Assembly: GCA_964019055.1 (NCBI GenBank)
Contig: CAXHSA010000004.1
Span: 1 to 64,000, forward strand
Direction: 5' to 3'
From: Anthopleura xanthogrammica
Lineage: Eukaryota; Cnidaria; Anthozoa; Actiniaria; Actiniidae
DNA length: 64,000 bases
Part shown: positions 9,832 to 22,716 of the stretch, piece after piece
Layout: each line of letters starts with the position of its first letter
How positions within the stretch are numbered: position 1 is the first letter of the stretch
The notes under the pieces: generated by a model
What the model was told of the DNA's origin: nothing
The model's database searches: none
Seen by the model: only the letters and a program-made list of their open reading frames with translations
Position numbers and translations under genes: made by a program

Positions 9832-10545
9832 GCAAAAAACAGTTTTTTTGACCAAAAAGCACCTATTCTCAGCCAAAACCCCATTTTTTTTTCGCCAAAA
9901 AGTCGTGTTTTTATCTCAAGAGGTATTTTCAGGGGCAAAAAGTGGGGGTTTCAGCCAACCGGTCACGCCGTCAGCGAAAAACCTGGTTTTGAGAGCCAAA
10001 CTAGCCATTTTTCAGTTTTTGGGGCTAAAAAGGTTTTTTTCCCAGCAAAACAGTGTTTTGGACACCGAAAATGTGCTTTTCTCGGCCAAAGGGTGCGTTT
10101 AGCAGTGAAAACGTCGTGTTTGGACCAAGAGAAAATTCTCAGCAAAATTCCAATTTGGTCAGCAAAAAACAGTTTTTTTGACCAAAAAGCACCTATTCTC
10201 AGCCAAAACCCCATTTGTTTTCGCCAAAAAGTCGTGTTTTTATCTCAAGAGGTATTTTCAGGAGCAAAAAGTGGGGGTTTCAGCCAACCGGTCACGCCGT
10301 CAGCGAAAAACCTGGTTTTGAGAGCCAAAATAGCCATTTTTCAGTTTTTGGGGCTAAAAAGTTTTTTTTCCCAGCAAAACAGTGTTTTGGACACCGAAAA
10401 TGTGCTTTTCTCGGCCAAAGGGTGCGTTTAGCAGTGAAAACGTCGTGTTTGGACCAAGAGAAAATTCTCAGCAAAATTCCAATTTGGTCAGCAAAAAACA
10501 GTTTTTTTGACCAAAAAGCACCTATTCTCAGCCAAAACCCCATTT

Positions 10546-10922
10546 GTTTTCGCCAAAAAGTCGTGTTTTTATCTCAAGAGGTATTTTCAGGAGCAAAAAG
10601 TGGGGGTTTCAGCCAACCGGTCACGCCGTCAGCGAAAAACCTGGTTTTGAGAGCCAAAATAGCCATTTTTCAGTTTTTGGGGCTAAAAAGTTTTTTTTCC
10701 CAGCAAAACAGTGTTTTGGACACCGAAAATGTGCTTTTCTCGGCCAAAGGGTGCGTTTAGCAGTGAAAACGTCGTGTTTGGACCAAGAGAAAATTCTCAG
10801 CAAAATTCCAATTTGGTCAGCAAAAAACAGTTTTTTTGACCAAAAAGCACCTATTCTCAGCCAAAACCCCATTTTTTTTTCGCCAAAAAGTCGTATTTTT
10901 ATCTCAAGAGGTATTTTCAGGG
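10546..10922 (+). repeat. Variant block repeated from 6554-6930
   Basis: Matching variants are at g10546, t10691, a10895 and g10922, each 3992 bp from its partner. The preceding monomer (near 10217) carries the same ccatttgttttcg change, so this copy has one extra monomer of that type compared with the left block. Confidence 0.85.
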
Positions 10923-13900
10923 GCAAAAAGTGGGGGTTTCAGCCAACCGGTCACGCCGTCAGCGAAAAACCTGGTTTTGAGAGCCAAAATAGCCATTTTT
11001 CAGTTTTTGGGGCTAAAAAGGTTTTTTTCCCAGCAAAACAGTGTTTTGGACACCGAAAATGTGCTTTTCTCGGCCAAAGGGTGCGTTTAGCAGTGAAAAC
11101 GTCGTGTTTGGACCAAGAGAAAATTCTCAGCAAAATTCCAATTTGGTCAGCAAAAAACAGTTTTTTTGACCAAAAAGCACCTATTCTCAGCCAAAACCCC
11201 ATTTTTTTTCGCCAAAAAGTCGTGTTTTTATCTCAAGAGGTATTTTCAGGAGCAAAAAGTGGGGGTTTCAGCCAACCGGTCACGCCGTCAGCGAAAAACC
11301 TGGTTTTGAGAGCCAAAATAGCCATTTTTCAGTTTTTGGGGCTAAAAAGGTTTTTTTCCCAGCAAAACAGTGTTTTGGACACCGAAAATGTGCTTTTCTC
11401 GGCCAAAGGGTGCGTTTAGCAGTGAAAACGTCGTGTTTGGACCAAGAGAAAATTCTCAGCAAAATTCCAATTTGGTCAGCAAAAAACAGTTTTTTTGACC
11501 AAAAAGCACCTATTCTCAGCCAAAACCCCATTTTTTTTCGCCAAAAAGTCGTGTTTTTATCTCAAGAGGTATTTTCAGGAGCAAAAAGTGGGGGTTTCAG
11601 CCAACCGGTCACGCCGTCAGCGAAAAACCTGGTTTTGAGAGCCAAAATAGCCATTTTTCAGTTTTTGGGGCTAAAAAGTTTTTTTTCCCAGCAAAACAGT
11701 GTTTTGGACACCGAAAATGTGCTTTTCTCGGCCAAAGGGTGCGTTTAGCAGTGAAAACGTCGTGTTTGGACCAAGAGAAAATTCTCAGCAAACTTCCAAT
11801 TTGGTCAGCAAAGAACAGTTTTTTTGACCAAAAAGCACCTATTCTCAGCCAAAACCCCATTTTTTTTCTCCAAAAAGTCGTGTTTTTATCTCAAGAGGTA
11901 TTTTCAGGAGCAAAAAGTGGGGGTTTCAGCCAACCGGTCACGCCGTCAGCGAAAAACCTGGTTTTGAGAGCCAAAATAGCCATTTTTCAGTTTTTGGGGC
12001 TAAAAAGGTTTTTTTCCCAGCAAAACAGTGTTTTGGACTCCGAAAATGTGCTTTTCTCGGCCAAAGGGAGCGTTTAGCAGTGAAAACGTCGTGTTTGGAC
12101 CAAGAGAAAATTCTCAGCAAAATTCCAATTTGGTCAGCAAAAAACAGTTTTTTTGACCAAAAAGCACCTATTCTCAGCCAAAACCCCATTTGTTTTCGCC
12201 AAAAAGTCGTGTTTTTATCTCAAGAGGTATTTTCAGGAGCAAAAAGTGGGGGTTTCAGCCAACCGGTCACGCCGTCAGCGAAAAACCTGGTTTTGAGAGC
12301 CAAAATAGCCATTTTTCAGTTTTTGGGGCTAAAAAGGTTTTTTTCCCAGCAAAACAGTGTTTTGGACACCAAAAATGTGCTTTTCTCGGCCAAAGGGTGC
12401 GTTTAGCAGTGAAAACGTCGTGTTTGGACCAAGAGAAAATTCTCAGCAAAATTCCAATTTGGTCAGCAAAGAACAGTTTTTTTGACCAAAAAGCACCTAT
12501 TCTCAGCCAAAAGCCCATTTTGTTTTCGCCAAAAAGTCGTGTTTTTATCTCAAGAGGTATTTTCAGGAGCAAAAAGTGGGGGTTTCAGCCAACCGGTCAC
12601 GCCGCCAGCGAAAAACCTGGTTTTGAGAGCCAAAATAGCCATTTTTCAGTTTTTGGGGCTAAAAAGGTTTTTTTCCCAGCAAAACAGTGTTTTGGACACC
12701 GAAAATGTGCTTTTCTCGGCCAAAGGGTGCGTTTAGCAGTGAAAACGTCGTGTTTGGACCAAGAGAAAATTCTCAGCAAAATTCCAATTTGGTCAGCAAA
12801 GAACAGTTTTTTTGACCAAAAAGCACCTATTCTCAGCCAAAACCCCATTTTTTTTCGCCAAAAAGTCGTGTTTTTATCTCAAGAGGTATTTTCAGGAGCA
12901 AAAAGTGGGGGTTTCAGCCAACCGGTCACGCCGTCAGCGAAAAACCTGGTTTTGAGAGCCAAAATAGCCATTTTTCAGTTTTTGGGGCTAAAAAGGTTTT
13001 TTTCCCAGCAAAACAGTGTTTTGGACACCGAAAATGTGCTTTTCTCGGCCAAAGGGTGCGTTTAGCAGTGAAAACGTCGTGTTTGGACCAAGAGAAAATT
13101 CTCAGCAAAATTCCAATTTGGTCAGCAAAAAACAGTTTTTTTGACCAAAAAGCACCTATTCTCAGCCAAAACCCCATTTTTTTTCGCCAAAAAGTCGTGT
13201 TTTTATCTCAAGAGGTATTTTCAGGAGCAAAAAGTGGGGGTTTCAGCCAACCGGTCACGCCGTCAGCGAAAAACCTGGTTTTGAGAGCCAAAATAGCCAT
13301 TTTTCAGTTTTTGGGGCTAAAAAGGTTTTTTTCCCAGCAAAACAGTGTTTTGGACACCGAAAATGTGCTTTTCTCGGCCAAAGGGTGCGTTTAGCAGTGA
13401 AAACGTCGTGTTTGGACCAAGAGAAAATTCTCAGCAAAATTCCAATTTGGTCAGCAAAAAACAGTTTTTTTGACCAAAAAGCACCTATTCTCAGCCAAAA
13501 CCCCATTTTTTTTCGCCAAAAAGTCGTGTTTTTATCTCAAGAGGTATTTTCAGGAGCAAAAACTGGGGGTTTCAGCCAACCGGTCACGCCGTCAGCGAAA
13601 AACCTGGTTTTGAGAGCCAAAATAGCCATTTTTCAGTTTTTGGGGCTAAAAAGGTTTTTTTCCCAGCAAAACAGTGTTTTGGACACCGAGAATGTGCTTT
13701 TCTCGGCCAAAGGGTGCGTTTAGCAGTGAAAACGTCGTGTTTGGACCAAGAGAAAATTCTCAGCAAAATTCCAATTTGGTCAGCAAAAAACAGTTTTTTT
13801 GACCAAAAAGCACCTATTCTCAGCCAAAACCCCATTTTTTTTCGCCAAAAAGTCGTGTTTTTATCTCAAGAGGTATTTTCAGGAGCAAAAAGTGGGGGTT

Positions 13901-14737
13901 TCAGCCAACCGGTCACGCCGTCAGCGAAAAACCTGGTTTTGAGAGCCAAAATAGCCATTTTTCAGTTTTTGGGGCTAAAAAGGTTTTTTTCCCAGCAAAA
14001 CAGTGTTTTGGACACCGAAAATGTGCTTTTCTCGGCCAAAGGGTGCGTTTAGCAGTGAAAACGTCGTGTTTGGACCAAGAGAAAATTCTCAGCAAAATTC
14101 CAATTTGGTCAGCAAAGAACAGTTTTTTTGACCAAAAAACACCTATTCTCAGCCAAAAGCCCATTTTTTTTCGCCAAAAAGTCGTGTTTTTATCTCAAGA
14201 GGTATTTTCAGGAGCAAAAAGTGGGGGTTTCAGCCAACCGGTCACGCCGTCAGCGAAAAACCTGGTTTTGAGAGCCAAAATAGCCATTTTTCAGTTTTTG
14301 GGGCTAAAAAGGTTTTTTCCCCAGCAAAACAGTGTTTTGGACACCGAAAATGTGCTTTTCTCGGCCAAAGGGTGCGTTTAGCAGTGAAAACGTCGTGTTT
14401 GGACCAAGAGAAAATTCTCAGCAAAATTCCAATTTGGTCAGCAAAAAACAGTTTTTTTGACCAAAAAGCACCTATTCTCAGCCAAAACCCCATTTTTTTT
14501 CGCCAAAAAGTCGTGTTTTTATCTCAAGAGGTATTTTCAGGAGCAAAAAGTGGGGGTTTCAGCCAACCGGTCACGCCGTCAGCGAAAAACCTGGTTTTGA
14601 GAGCCAAAATAGCCATTTTTCAGTTTTTGGGGCTAAAAAGGTTTTTTTCCCAGCAAAACAGTGTTTTGGACACCGAAAATGTGCTTTTCTCGGCCAAAGG
14701 GTGCGTTTAGCAGTGAAAACGTCGTGTTTGGACCAAG

Positions 14738-14749
14738 AAAAAAAAAAAA
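14738..14749 (+). repeat. A12 tract replacing part of a dyad, first copy
   Basis: Where other monomers read ccaagagaaaattctcagc, this one has twelve A after ccaag. The monomer length is unchanged, so the tract is a run of substitutions or a conversion, not an insertion. It removes the small gagaa/ttctc inverted repeat. The identical change occurs at 15726-15737. Confidence 0.9.
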
Positions 14750-15725
14750 GCAAAATTCCAATTTGGTCAGCAAAAAACAGTTTTTTTGACCAAAAAGCAC
14801 CTATTCTCAGCCAAAACCCCATTTTTTTTCGCCAAAAAGTCGTGTTTTTATCTCAAGAGGTATTTTCAGGAGCAAAAAGTGGGGGTTTTAGCCAACCGGT
14901 CACGCCGTCAGCGAAAAACCTGGTTTTGAGAGCCAAAATAGCCATTTTTCAGTTTTTGGGGCTAAAAAGGTTTTTTTCCCAGCAAAACAGTGTTTTGGAC
15001 ACCGAAAATGTGCTTTTCTCGGCCAAAGGGTGCGTTTAGCAGTGAAAACGTCGTGTTTGGACCAAGAGAAAATTCTCAGCAAAATTCCAATTTGGTCAGC
15101 AAAAAACAGTTTTTTTGACCAAAAAGCACCTATTCTCAGCCAAAACCCCATTTTTTTTTCACCAAAAAGTCGTGTTTTTATCTCAAGAGGTATTTTCAGG
15201 AGCAAAAAGTGGGGGTTTCAGCCAACCGGTCACGCCGTCAGCGAAAAACCTGGTTTTGAGAGCCAAAATAGCCATTTTTCAGTTTTTGGGGCTAAAAAGG
15301 TTTTTTTCCCAGCAAAACAGTGTTTTGGACACCGAAAATGTGCTTTTCTCGGCCAAAGGGTGCGTTTAGCAGTGAAAACGTCGTGTTTGGACCAAGAGAA
15401 AATTCTCAGCAAAATTCCAATTTGGTCAGCAAAAAACAGTTTTTTTGACCAAAAAGCACCTATTCTCAGCCAAAAGCCCATTTTTTTTCGCCAAAAAGTC
15501 GTGTTTTTATCTCAAGAGGTATTTTCAGGAGCAAAAAGTGAAGGTTTCAGCCAACCGGTCACGCCGTCAGCGAAAAACCTGGTTTTGAGAGCCAAAATAG
15601 CCATTTTTCAGTTTTTGGGGCTAAAAAGGTTTTTTTCCCAGCAAAACAGTGTTTTGGACACCGAAAATGTGCTTTTCTCGGCCAAAGGGTGCGTTTAGCA
15701 GTGAAAACGTCGTGTTTGGACCAAG

Positions 15726-15737
15726 AAAAAAAAAAAA
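15726..15737 (+). repeat. A12 tract, second copy
   Basis: This tract is identical to 14738-14749 and lies 988 bp (three monomers plus 1 bp) downstream. The same monomer also carries gtactttcaggaag, shared with monomers near 7908 and 16180, so it is a mosaic of variants found in different places. Confidence 0.9.
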
Positions 15738-17556
15738 GCAAAATTCCAATTTGGTCAGCAAAAAACAGTTTTTTTGACCAAAAAGCACCTATTCTCAGCC
15801 AAAACCCCATTTTTTTTCGCCAAAAAGTCGTGTTTTTATCTCAAGAGGTACTTTCAGGAAGAAAAAGTGGGGGTTTCAGCCAACCGGTCACGCCGTCAGC
15901 GAAAAACCTGGTTTTGAGAGCCAAAATAGCCATTTTTCAGTTTTTGGGGCTAAAAAGGTTTTTTTCCCAGCAAAACAGTGTTTTGGACACCGAAAATGTG
16001 CTTTTCTCGGCCAAAGGGTGCGTTTAGCAGTGAAAACGTCGTGTTTGGACCAAGAGAAAATTCTCAGCAAAATTCCAATTTGGTCAGCAAAAAACAGCTT
16101 TTTTGACCAAAAAGCACCTATTCTCAGCCAAAACCCCATTTGTTTTCGCCAAAAAGTCGTGTTTTTATCTCAACAAGTACTTTCAGGAAGAAAAAGTGGG
16201 GGTTTCAGCCAACCGGTCACGCCGTCAGCGAAAAACCTGGTTTTGAGAGCCAAAATAGCCATTTTTCAGTTTTTGGGGCTAAAAAGGTTTTTTTCCCAGC
16301 AAAACAGTGTTTTGGACACCGAAAATGTGCTTTTCTCGGCCAAAGGGTGCGTTTAGCAGTGAAAACGTCGTGTTTGGACCAAGAGAAAATTCTCAGCAAA
16401 ATTCCAATTTGGTCAGCAAAAAACAGTTTTTTTGACCAAAAAGCACCTATTCTCAGCCAAAACCCCATTTTTTTTCGCCAAAAAGTCGTGTTTTTATCTC
16501 AAGAGGGATTTTCAGGAGCAAAAAGTGGGGGTTTCAGCCAACCGGTCACGCCGTCAGCGAAAAACCTGGTTTTGAGAGCCAAAATAGCCATTTTTCAGTT
16601 TTTGGGGCTAAAAAGGTTTTTTTCCCAGCAAAACAGTGTTTTGGACACCGAAAACGTGCTTTTCTCGGCCAAAGGGTGCGTTTAGCAGTGAAAACGTCGT
16701 GTTTGGACCAAGAGAAAATTCTCAGCAAAATTCCAATTTGGTCAGCAAAAAAAAGTTTTTTTGACCAAAAAGCACCTATTCTCAGCCAAAACCCCATTTT
16801 TTTTCGCCAAAAAGTCGTGTTTTTATCTCAAGAGGTATTTTCAGGAGCAAAAAGTGGGGGTTTCAGCCAACCGGTCACGCCGTCAGCGAAAAACCTGGTT
16901 TTGAGAGCCAAAATAGCCATTTTTCAGTTTTTGGGGCTAAAAAGGTTTTTTTCCCAGCAAAACAGTGTTTTGGACACCGAAAATGTGCTTTTCTCGGCCA
17001 AAGGGTGCGTTTAGCAGTGAAAACGTCGTGTTTGGACCAAGAGAAAATTCTCAGCAAAATTCCAATTTGGTCAGCAAAAAACAGTTTTTTTGACCAAAAA
17101 GCACCTATTCTCAGCCAAAACCCCATTTTTTTTCGCCAAAAAGTCGTGTTTTTATCTCAAGAGGTATTTTCAGGAGCAAAAAGTGGGGGTTTCAGCCAAC
17201 CGGTCACGCCGTCAGCGAAAAACCTGGTTTTGAGAGCCAAAATAGCCATTTTTCAGTTTTTGGGGCTAAAAAGGTTTTTTTCCCAGCAAAACAGTGTTTT
17301 GGACACCGAAAATGTGCTTTTCTCGGCCAAAGGGTGCGTTTAGCAGTGAAAACGTCGTGTTTGGACCAAGAGAAAATTCTCAGCAAAATTCCAATTTGGT
17401 CAGCAAAAAAAAGTTTTTTTGACCAAAAAGCACCTATTCTCAGCCAAAACCCCATTTTTTTTCGCCAAAAAGTAGTGTTTTTATCTCAAGAGGTATTTTC
17501 AGGAGCAAAAAGTGGGGGTTTCAGCCAACCGGTCACGCCGTCAGCGAAAAACCTGC

Positions 17557-19774
17557 TTTTGAGAGCCAAAATAGCCATTTTTCAGTTTTTGGGGCTAAAA
17601 AGGTTTTTTTCCCAGCAAAACAGTGTTTTGGACACCGAAAATGTGCTTTTCTCGGCCAAAGGGTGCGTTTAGCAGTGAAAACGTCGTGTTTGGACCAAGA
17701 GAAAATTCTCAGCAAAATTCCAATTTGGTCAGCAAAAAACAGTTTTTTTGACCAAAAAGCACCTATTCTCAGCCAAAACCCCATTTTTTTTCGCCAAAAA
17801 GTCGTGTTTTTATCTCAAGAGGTATTTTCAGGAGCAAAAAGTGGGGGTTTCAGCCAACCGGTCACGCCGTCAGCGAAAAACCTGGTTTTGAGAGCCAAAA
17901 TAGCCATTTTTCAGTTTTTGGGGCTAAAAAGGTTTTTTTCCCAGCAAAACAGTGTTTTGGACACCGAAAATGTGCTTTTCTCGGCCAAAGGGTGCGTTTA
18001 GCAGTGAAAACGTCGTGTTTGGACCAAGAGAAAATTCTCAGCAAAATTCCAATTTGGTCAGCAAAAAACAGTTTTTTTGACCAAAAAGCACCTATTCTCA
18101 GCCAAAACCCCATTTTTTTTCGCCAAAAAGTCGTGTTTTTATCTCAAGAGGTATTTTCAGGAGCAAAAAGTGGGGGTTTCAGCCAACCGGTCACGCCGTC
18201 AGCGAAAAACCTGGTTTTGAGAGCCAAAATAGCCATTTTTCAGTTTTTGGGGCTAAAAAGGTTTTTTTCCCAGCAAAACAGTGTTTTGGACACCGAAAAT
18301 GTGCTTTTCTCGGCCAAAGGGTGCGTTTAGCAGTGAAAACGTCGTGTTTGGACCAAGAGAAAATTCTCAGCAAAATTCCAATTTGGTCAGCAAAAAACAG
18401 TTTTTTTGACCAAAAAGCACCTATTCTCAGCCAAAACCCCATTTTTTTTCGCCAAAAAGTCGTGTTTTTATCTCAAGAGGTATTTTCAGGAGCAAAAAGT
18501 GGGGGTTTCAGCCAACCGGTCACGCCGTCAGCGAAAAACCTGGTTTTGAGAGCCAAAATAGCCATTTTTCAGTTTTTGGGGCTAAAAAGGTTTTTTTCCC
18601 AGCAAAACAGTGTTTTGGACACCGAAAATGTGCTTTTCTCGGCCAAAGGGTGCGTTTAGCAGTGAAAACGTCGTGTTTGGACCAAGAGAAAATTCTCAGC
18701 AAAATTCCAATTTGGTCAGCAAAAAACAGTTTTTTTGACCAAAAAGCACCTATTCTCAGCCAAAACCCCATTTTTTTTCGCCAAAAAGTCGTGTTTTTAT
18801 CTCAAGAGGTATTTTCAGGAGCAAAAAGTGGGGGTTTCAGCCAACCGGTCACGCCGTCAGCGAAAAACCTGGTTTTGAGAGCCAAAATAGCCATTTTTCA
18901 GTTTTTGGGGCTAAAAAGGTTTTTTTCCCAGCAAAACAGTGTTTTGGACACCGAAAATGTGCTTTTCTCGGCCAAAGGGTGCGTTTAGCAGTGAAAACGT
19001 CGTGTTTGGACCAAGAGAAAATTCTCAGCAAAATTCCAATTTGGTCAGCAAAAAACAGTTTTTTTGACCAAAAAGCACCTATTCTCAGCCAAAACCCCAT
19101 TTTTTTTCGCCAAAAAGTCGTGTTTTTATCTCAAGAGGTATTTTCAGGAGCAAAAAGTGGGGGTTTCAGCCAACCGGTCACGCCGTCAGCGAAAAACCTG
19201 GTTTTGAGAGCCAAAATAGCCATTTTTCAGTTTTTGGGGCTAAAAAGGTTTTTTTCCCAGCAAAACAGTGTTTTGGACACCGAAAATGTGCTTTTCTCGG
19301 CCAAAGGGTGCGTTTAGCAGTGAAAACGTCGTGTTTGGACCAAGAGAAAATTCTCAGCAAAATTCCAATTTGGTCAGCAAAAAACAGTTTTTTTGACCAA
19401 AAAGCACCTATTCTCAGCCAAAACCCCATTTTTTTTCGCCAAAAAGTCGTGTTTTTATCTCAAGAGGTATTTTCAGGAGCAAAAAGTGGGGGTTTCAGCC
19501 AACCGGTCACGCCGTCAGCGAAAAACCTGGTTTTGAGAGCCAAAATAGCCATTTTTCAGTTTTTGGGGCTAAAAAGGTTTTTTTCCCAGCAAAACAGTGT
19601 TTTGGACACCGAAAATGTGCTTTTCTCGGCCAAAGGGTGCGTTTAGCAGTGAAAACGTCGTGTTTGGACCAAGAGAAAATTCTCAGCAAAATTCCAATTT
19701 GGTCAGCAAAAAACAGTTTTTTTGACCAAAAAGCACCTATTCTCAGCCAAAACCCCATTTTTTTTCGCCAAAAA
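17557..19774 (+). repeat. Stretch of visually invariant monomers
   Basis: Between the variant cctgcttttg (c17556) and ttttaatctc (a19775) I see no departure from the consensus over 2218 bp, about 6.7 monomers. It is among the most uniform parts of the array and is bordered by variant-rich stretches. This suggests very recent amplification or homogenisation. The comparison was by eye. Confidence 0.65.
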
Positions 19775-22060
19775 GTCGTGTTTTAATCTCAAGAGGTATT
19801 TTCAGGAGCAAAAAGTGGGGGTTTCAGCCAACCGGTCACGCCGTCAGCGAAAAACCTGGTTTTGAGAGCCAAAATAGCCATTTTTCAGTTTTTGGGGCTA
19901 AAAAGGTTTTTTTCCAAGCAAACCAGTGTTTTGGACACCGAAAATGTGCTTTTCTCGGCCAAAGGGTGCGTTTAGCAGTGAAAACGTCGTGTTTGGACCA
20001 AGAGAAAATTCTCAGCAAAATTCCAATTTGGTCAGCAAAAAACAGTTTTTTTGACCAAAAAGCACCTATTCTCAGCCAAAACCCCATTTTTTTTCGCCAA
20101 AAAGTCGTGTTTTTATCTCAAGAGGTATTTTCAGGAGCAAAAAGTGGGGGTTTCAGCCAACCGGTCACGCCGTCAGCGAAAAACCTGCTTTTGAGAGCCA
20201 AAATAGCCATTTTTCAGTTTTTGGGGCTAAAAAGGTTTTTTTCCCAGCAAAACAGTGTTTTGGACACCGAAAATGTGCTTTTCTCGGCCAAAGGGTGCGT
20301 TTAGCAGTGAAAACGTCGTGTTTGGACCAAGAGAAAATTCTCAGCAAAATTCCAATTTGGTCAGCAAAAAACAGTTTTTTTGACCAAAAAGCACCTATTC
20401 TCAGCCAAAACCCCATTTTTTTTCGCCAAAAAGTCGTGTTTTTATCTCAAGAGGTATTTTCAGGAGCAAAAAGTGGGGGTTTCAGCCAACCGGTCACGCC
20501 GTCAGCGAAAAACCTGGTTTTGAGAGCCAAAATAGCCATTTTTCAGTTTTTGGGGCTAAAAAGGTTTTTTTCCCAGCAAACCAGTGTTTTGGACACCGAA
20601 AATGTGCTTTTCTCGGCCAAAGGGTGCGTTTAGCAGTGAAAACGTCGTGTTTGGACCAAGAGAAAATTCTCAGCAAAATTCCAATTTGGTCAGCAAAAAA
20701 CAGTTTTTTTGACCAAAAAGCACCTATTCTCAGCCAAAACCCCATTTTTTTTCGCCAAAAAGTCGTGTTTTTATCTCAAGAGGTATTTTCAGGAGCAAAA
20801 AGTGGGGGTTTCAGCCAACCGGTCACGCCGTCAGCGAAAAACCTGGTTTTGAGAGCCAAAATAGCCATTTTTCAGTTTTTGGGGCTAAAAAGGTTTTTTT
20901 CCCAGCAAACCAGTGTTTTGGACACCGAAAATGTGCTTTTCTCGGCCAAAGGGTGCGTTTAGCAGTGAAAACGTCGTGTTTGGACCAAGAGAAAATTCTC
21001 AGCAAAATTCCAATTTGGTCAGCAAAAAACAGTTTTTTTGACCAAAAAGCACCTATTCTCAGGCAAAACCCCATTTTTTTTCGCCAAAAAGTCGTGTTTT
21101 TATCTCAAGAGGTATTTTCAGGAGCAAAAAGTGGGGGTTTCAGCCAACCGGTCACGCCGTCAGCGAAAAACCTGGTTTTGAGAGCCAAAATAGCCATTTT
21201 TCAGTTTTTGGGGCTAAAAAGGTTTTTTTCCCAGCAAAACAGTGTTTTGGACACCGAAAATGTGCTTTTCTCGGCCAAAGGGTGCGTTTAGCAGTGAAAA
21301 CGTCGTGTTTGGACCAAGAGAAAATTCTCAGCAAAATTCCAATTTGGTCAGCAAAAAACAGTTTTTTTGACCAAAAAGCACCTATTCTCAGCCAAAACCC
21401 CATTTTTTTCCGCCAAAAAGTCGTGTTTTTATCTCAAGAGGTATTTTCAGGAGCAAAAAGTGGGGGTTTCAGCCAACCAGTCACGCCGTCAGCGAAAAAC
21501 CTGGTTTTGAGAGCCAAAATAGCCATTTTTCAGTTTTTGGGGCTAAAAAGGTTTTTTTCCCAGCAAAACAGTGTTTTGGACACCGAAAATGTGCTTTTCT
21601 CGGCCAAAGGGTGCGTTTAGCAGTGAAAACGTCGTGTTTGGACCAAGAGAAAATTCTCAGCAAAATTCCAATTTGGTCAGCAAAAAACAGTTTTTTTGAC
21701 CAAAAAGCACCTATTCTCAGCCAAAACCCCATTTTTTTTCGCCAAAAAGTCGTGTTTTTATCTCAAGAGGTATTTTCAGGAGCAAAAAGTGGGGGTTTCA
21801 GCCAACCGGTCACGCCGTCAGCGAAAAACCTGGTTTTGAGAGCCAAAATAGCCATTTTTCAGTTTTTGGGGCTAAAAAGGTTTTTTTCCCAGCAAAACAG
21901 TGTTTTGGACACCGAAAATGTGCTTTTCTCGGCCAAAGGGTGCGTTTAGCAGTGAAAACGTCGTGTTTGGACCAAGAGAAAATTCTCAGCAAAATTCCAA
22001 TTTGGTCAGCAAAAAACAGTTTTTTTGACCAAAAAGCACCTATTCTCAGCCAAAACCCCA

Positions 22061-22716
22061 TTTTTTCCGCCAAAAAGTCGTGTTTTTATCTCAAGAGGGA
22101 TTTTCAGGAGCAAAAAGTGGGGGTTTCAGCCAACCAGTCACGCCGTCAGCGAAAAACCTGGTTTTGAGAGCCAAAATAGCCATTTTTCAGTTTTTGGGGC
22201 TAAAAAGGTTTTTTTCCCAGCAAAACAGTGTTTTGGACACCGAAAATGTGCTTTTCTCGGCCAAAGGGTGCGTTTAGCAGTGAAAACGTCGTGTTTGGAC
22301 CAAGAGAAAATTCTTAGCAAAATTCCAATTTGGTCAGCAAAAAACAGTTTTTTTGACCAAAAAGCACCTATTCTCAGCCAAAACCCCATTTTTTCCGCCA
22401 AAAAGTCGTGTTTTTATCTCAAGAGGGATTTTCAGGAGCAAAAAGTGGGGGTTTCAGCCAACCAGTCACGCCGTCAGCGAAAAACCTGGTTTTGAGAGCC
22501 AAAATAGCCATTTTTCAGTTTTTGGGGCTAAAAAGGTTTTTTTCCCAGCAAAACAGTGTTTTGGACACCGAAAATGTGCTTTTCTCGGCCAAAGGGTGCG
22601 TTTAGCAGTGAAAACGTCGTGTTTGGACCAAGAGAAAATTCTTAGCAAAATTCCAATTTGGTCAGCAAAAAACAGTTTTTTTGACCAAAAAGCACCTATT
22701 CTCAGCCAAAACCCCA
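22061..22716 (+). repeat. Tandem duplication of one variant monomer (2 x 328 bp)
   Basis: Two adjacent copies (22061-22388, 22389-22716) share a shortened 6-T run followed by ccgcc, gagggatttt, aaccagtcacg (a22136, a22464) and attcttagc (t22315, t22643). All are 328 bp apart. The accag change destroys the AgeI site accggt. Confidence 0.9.
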
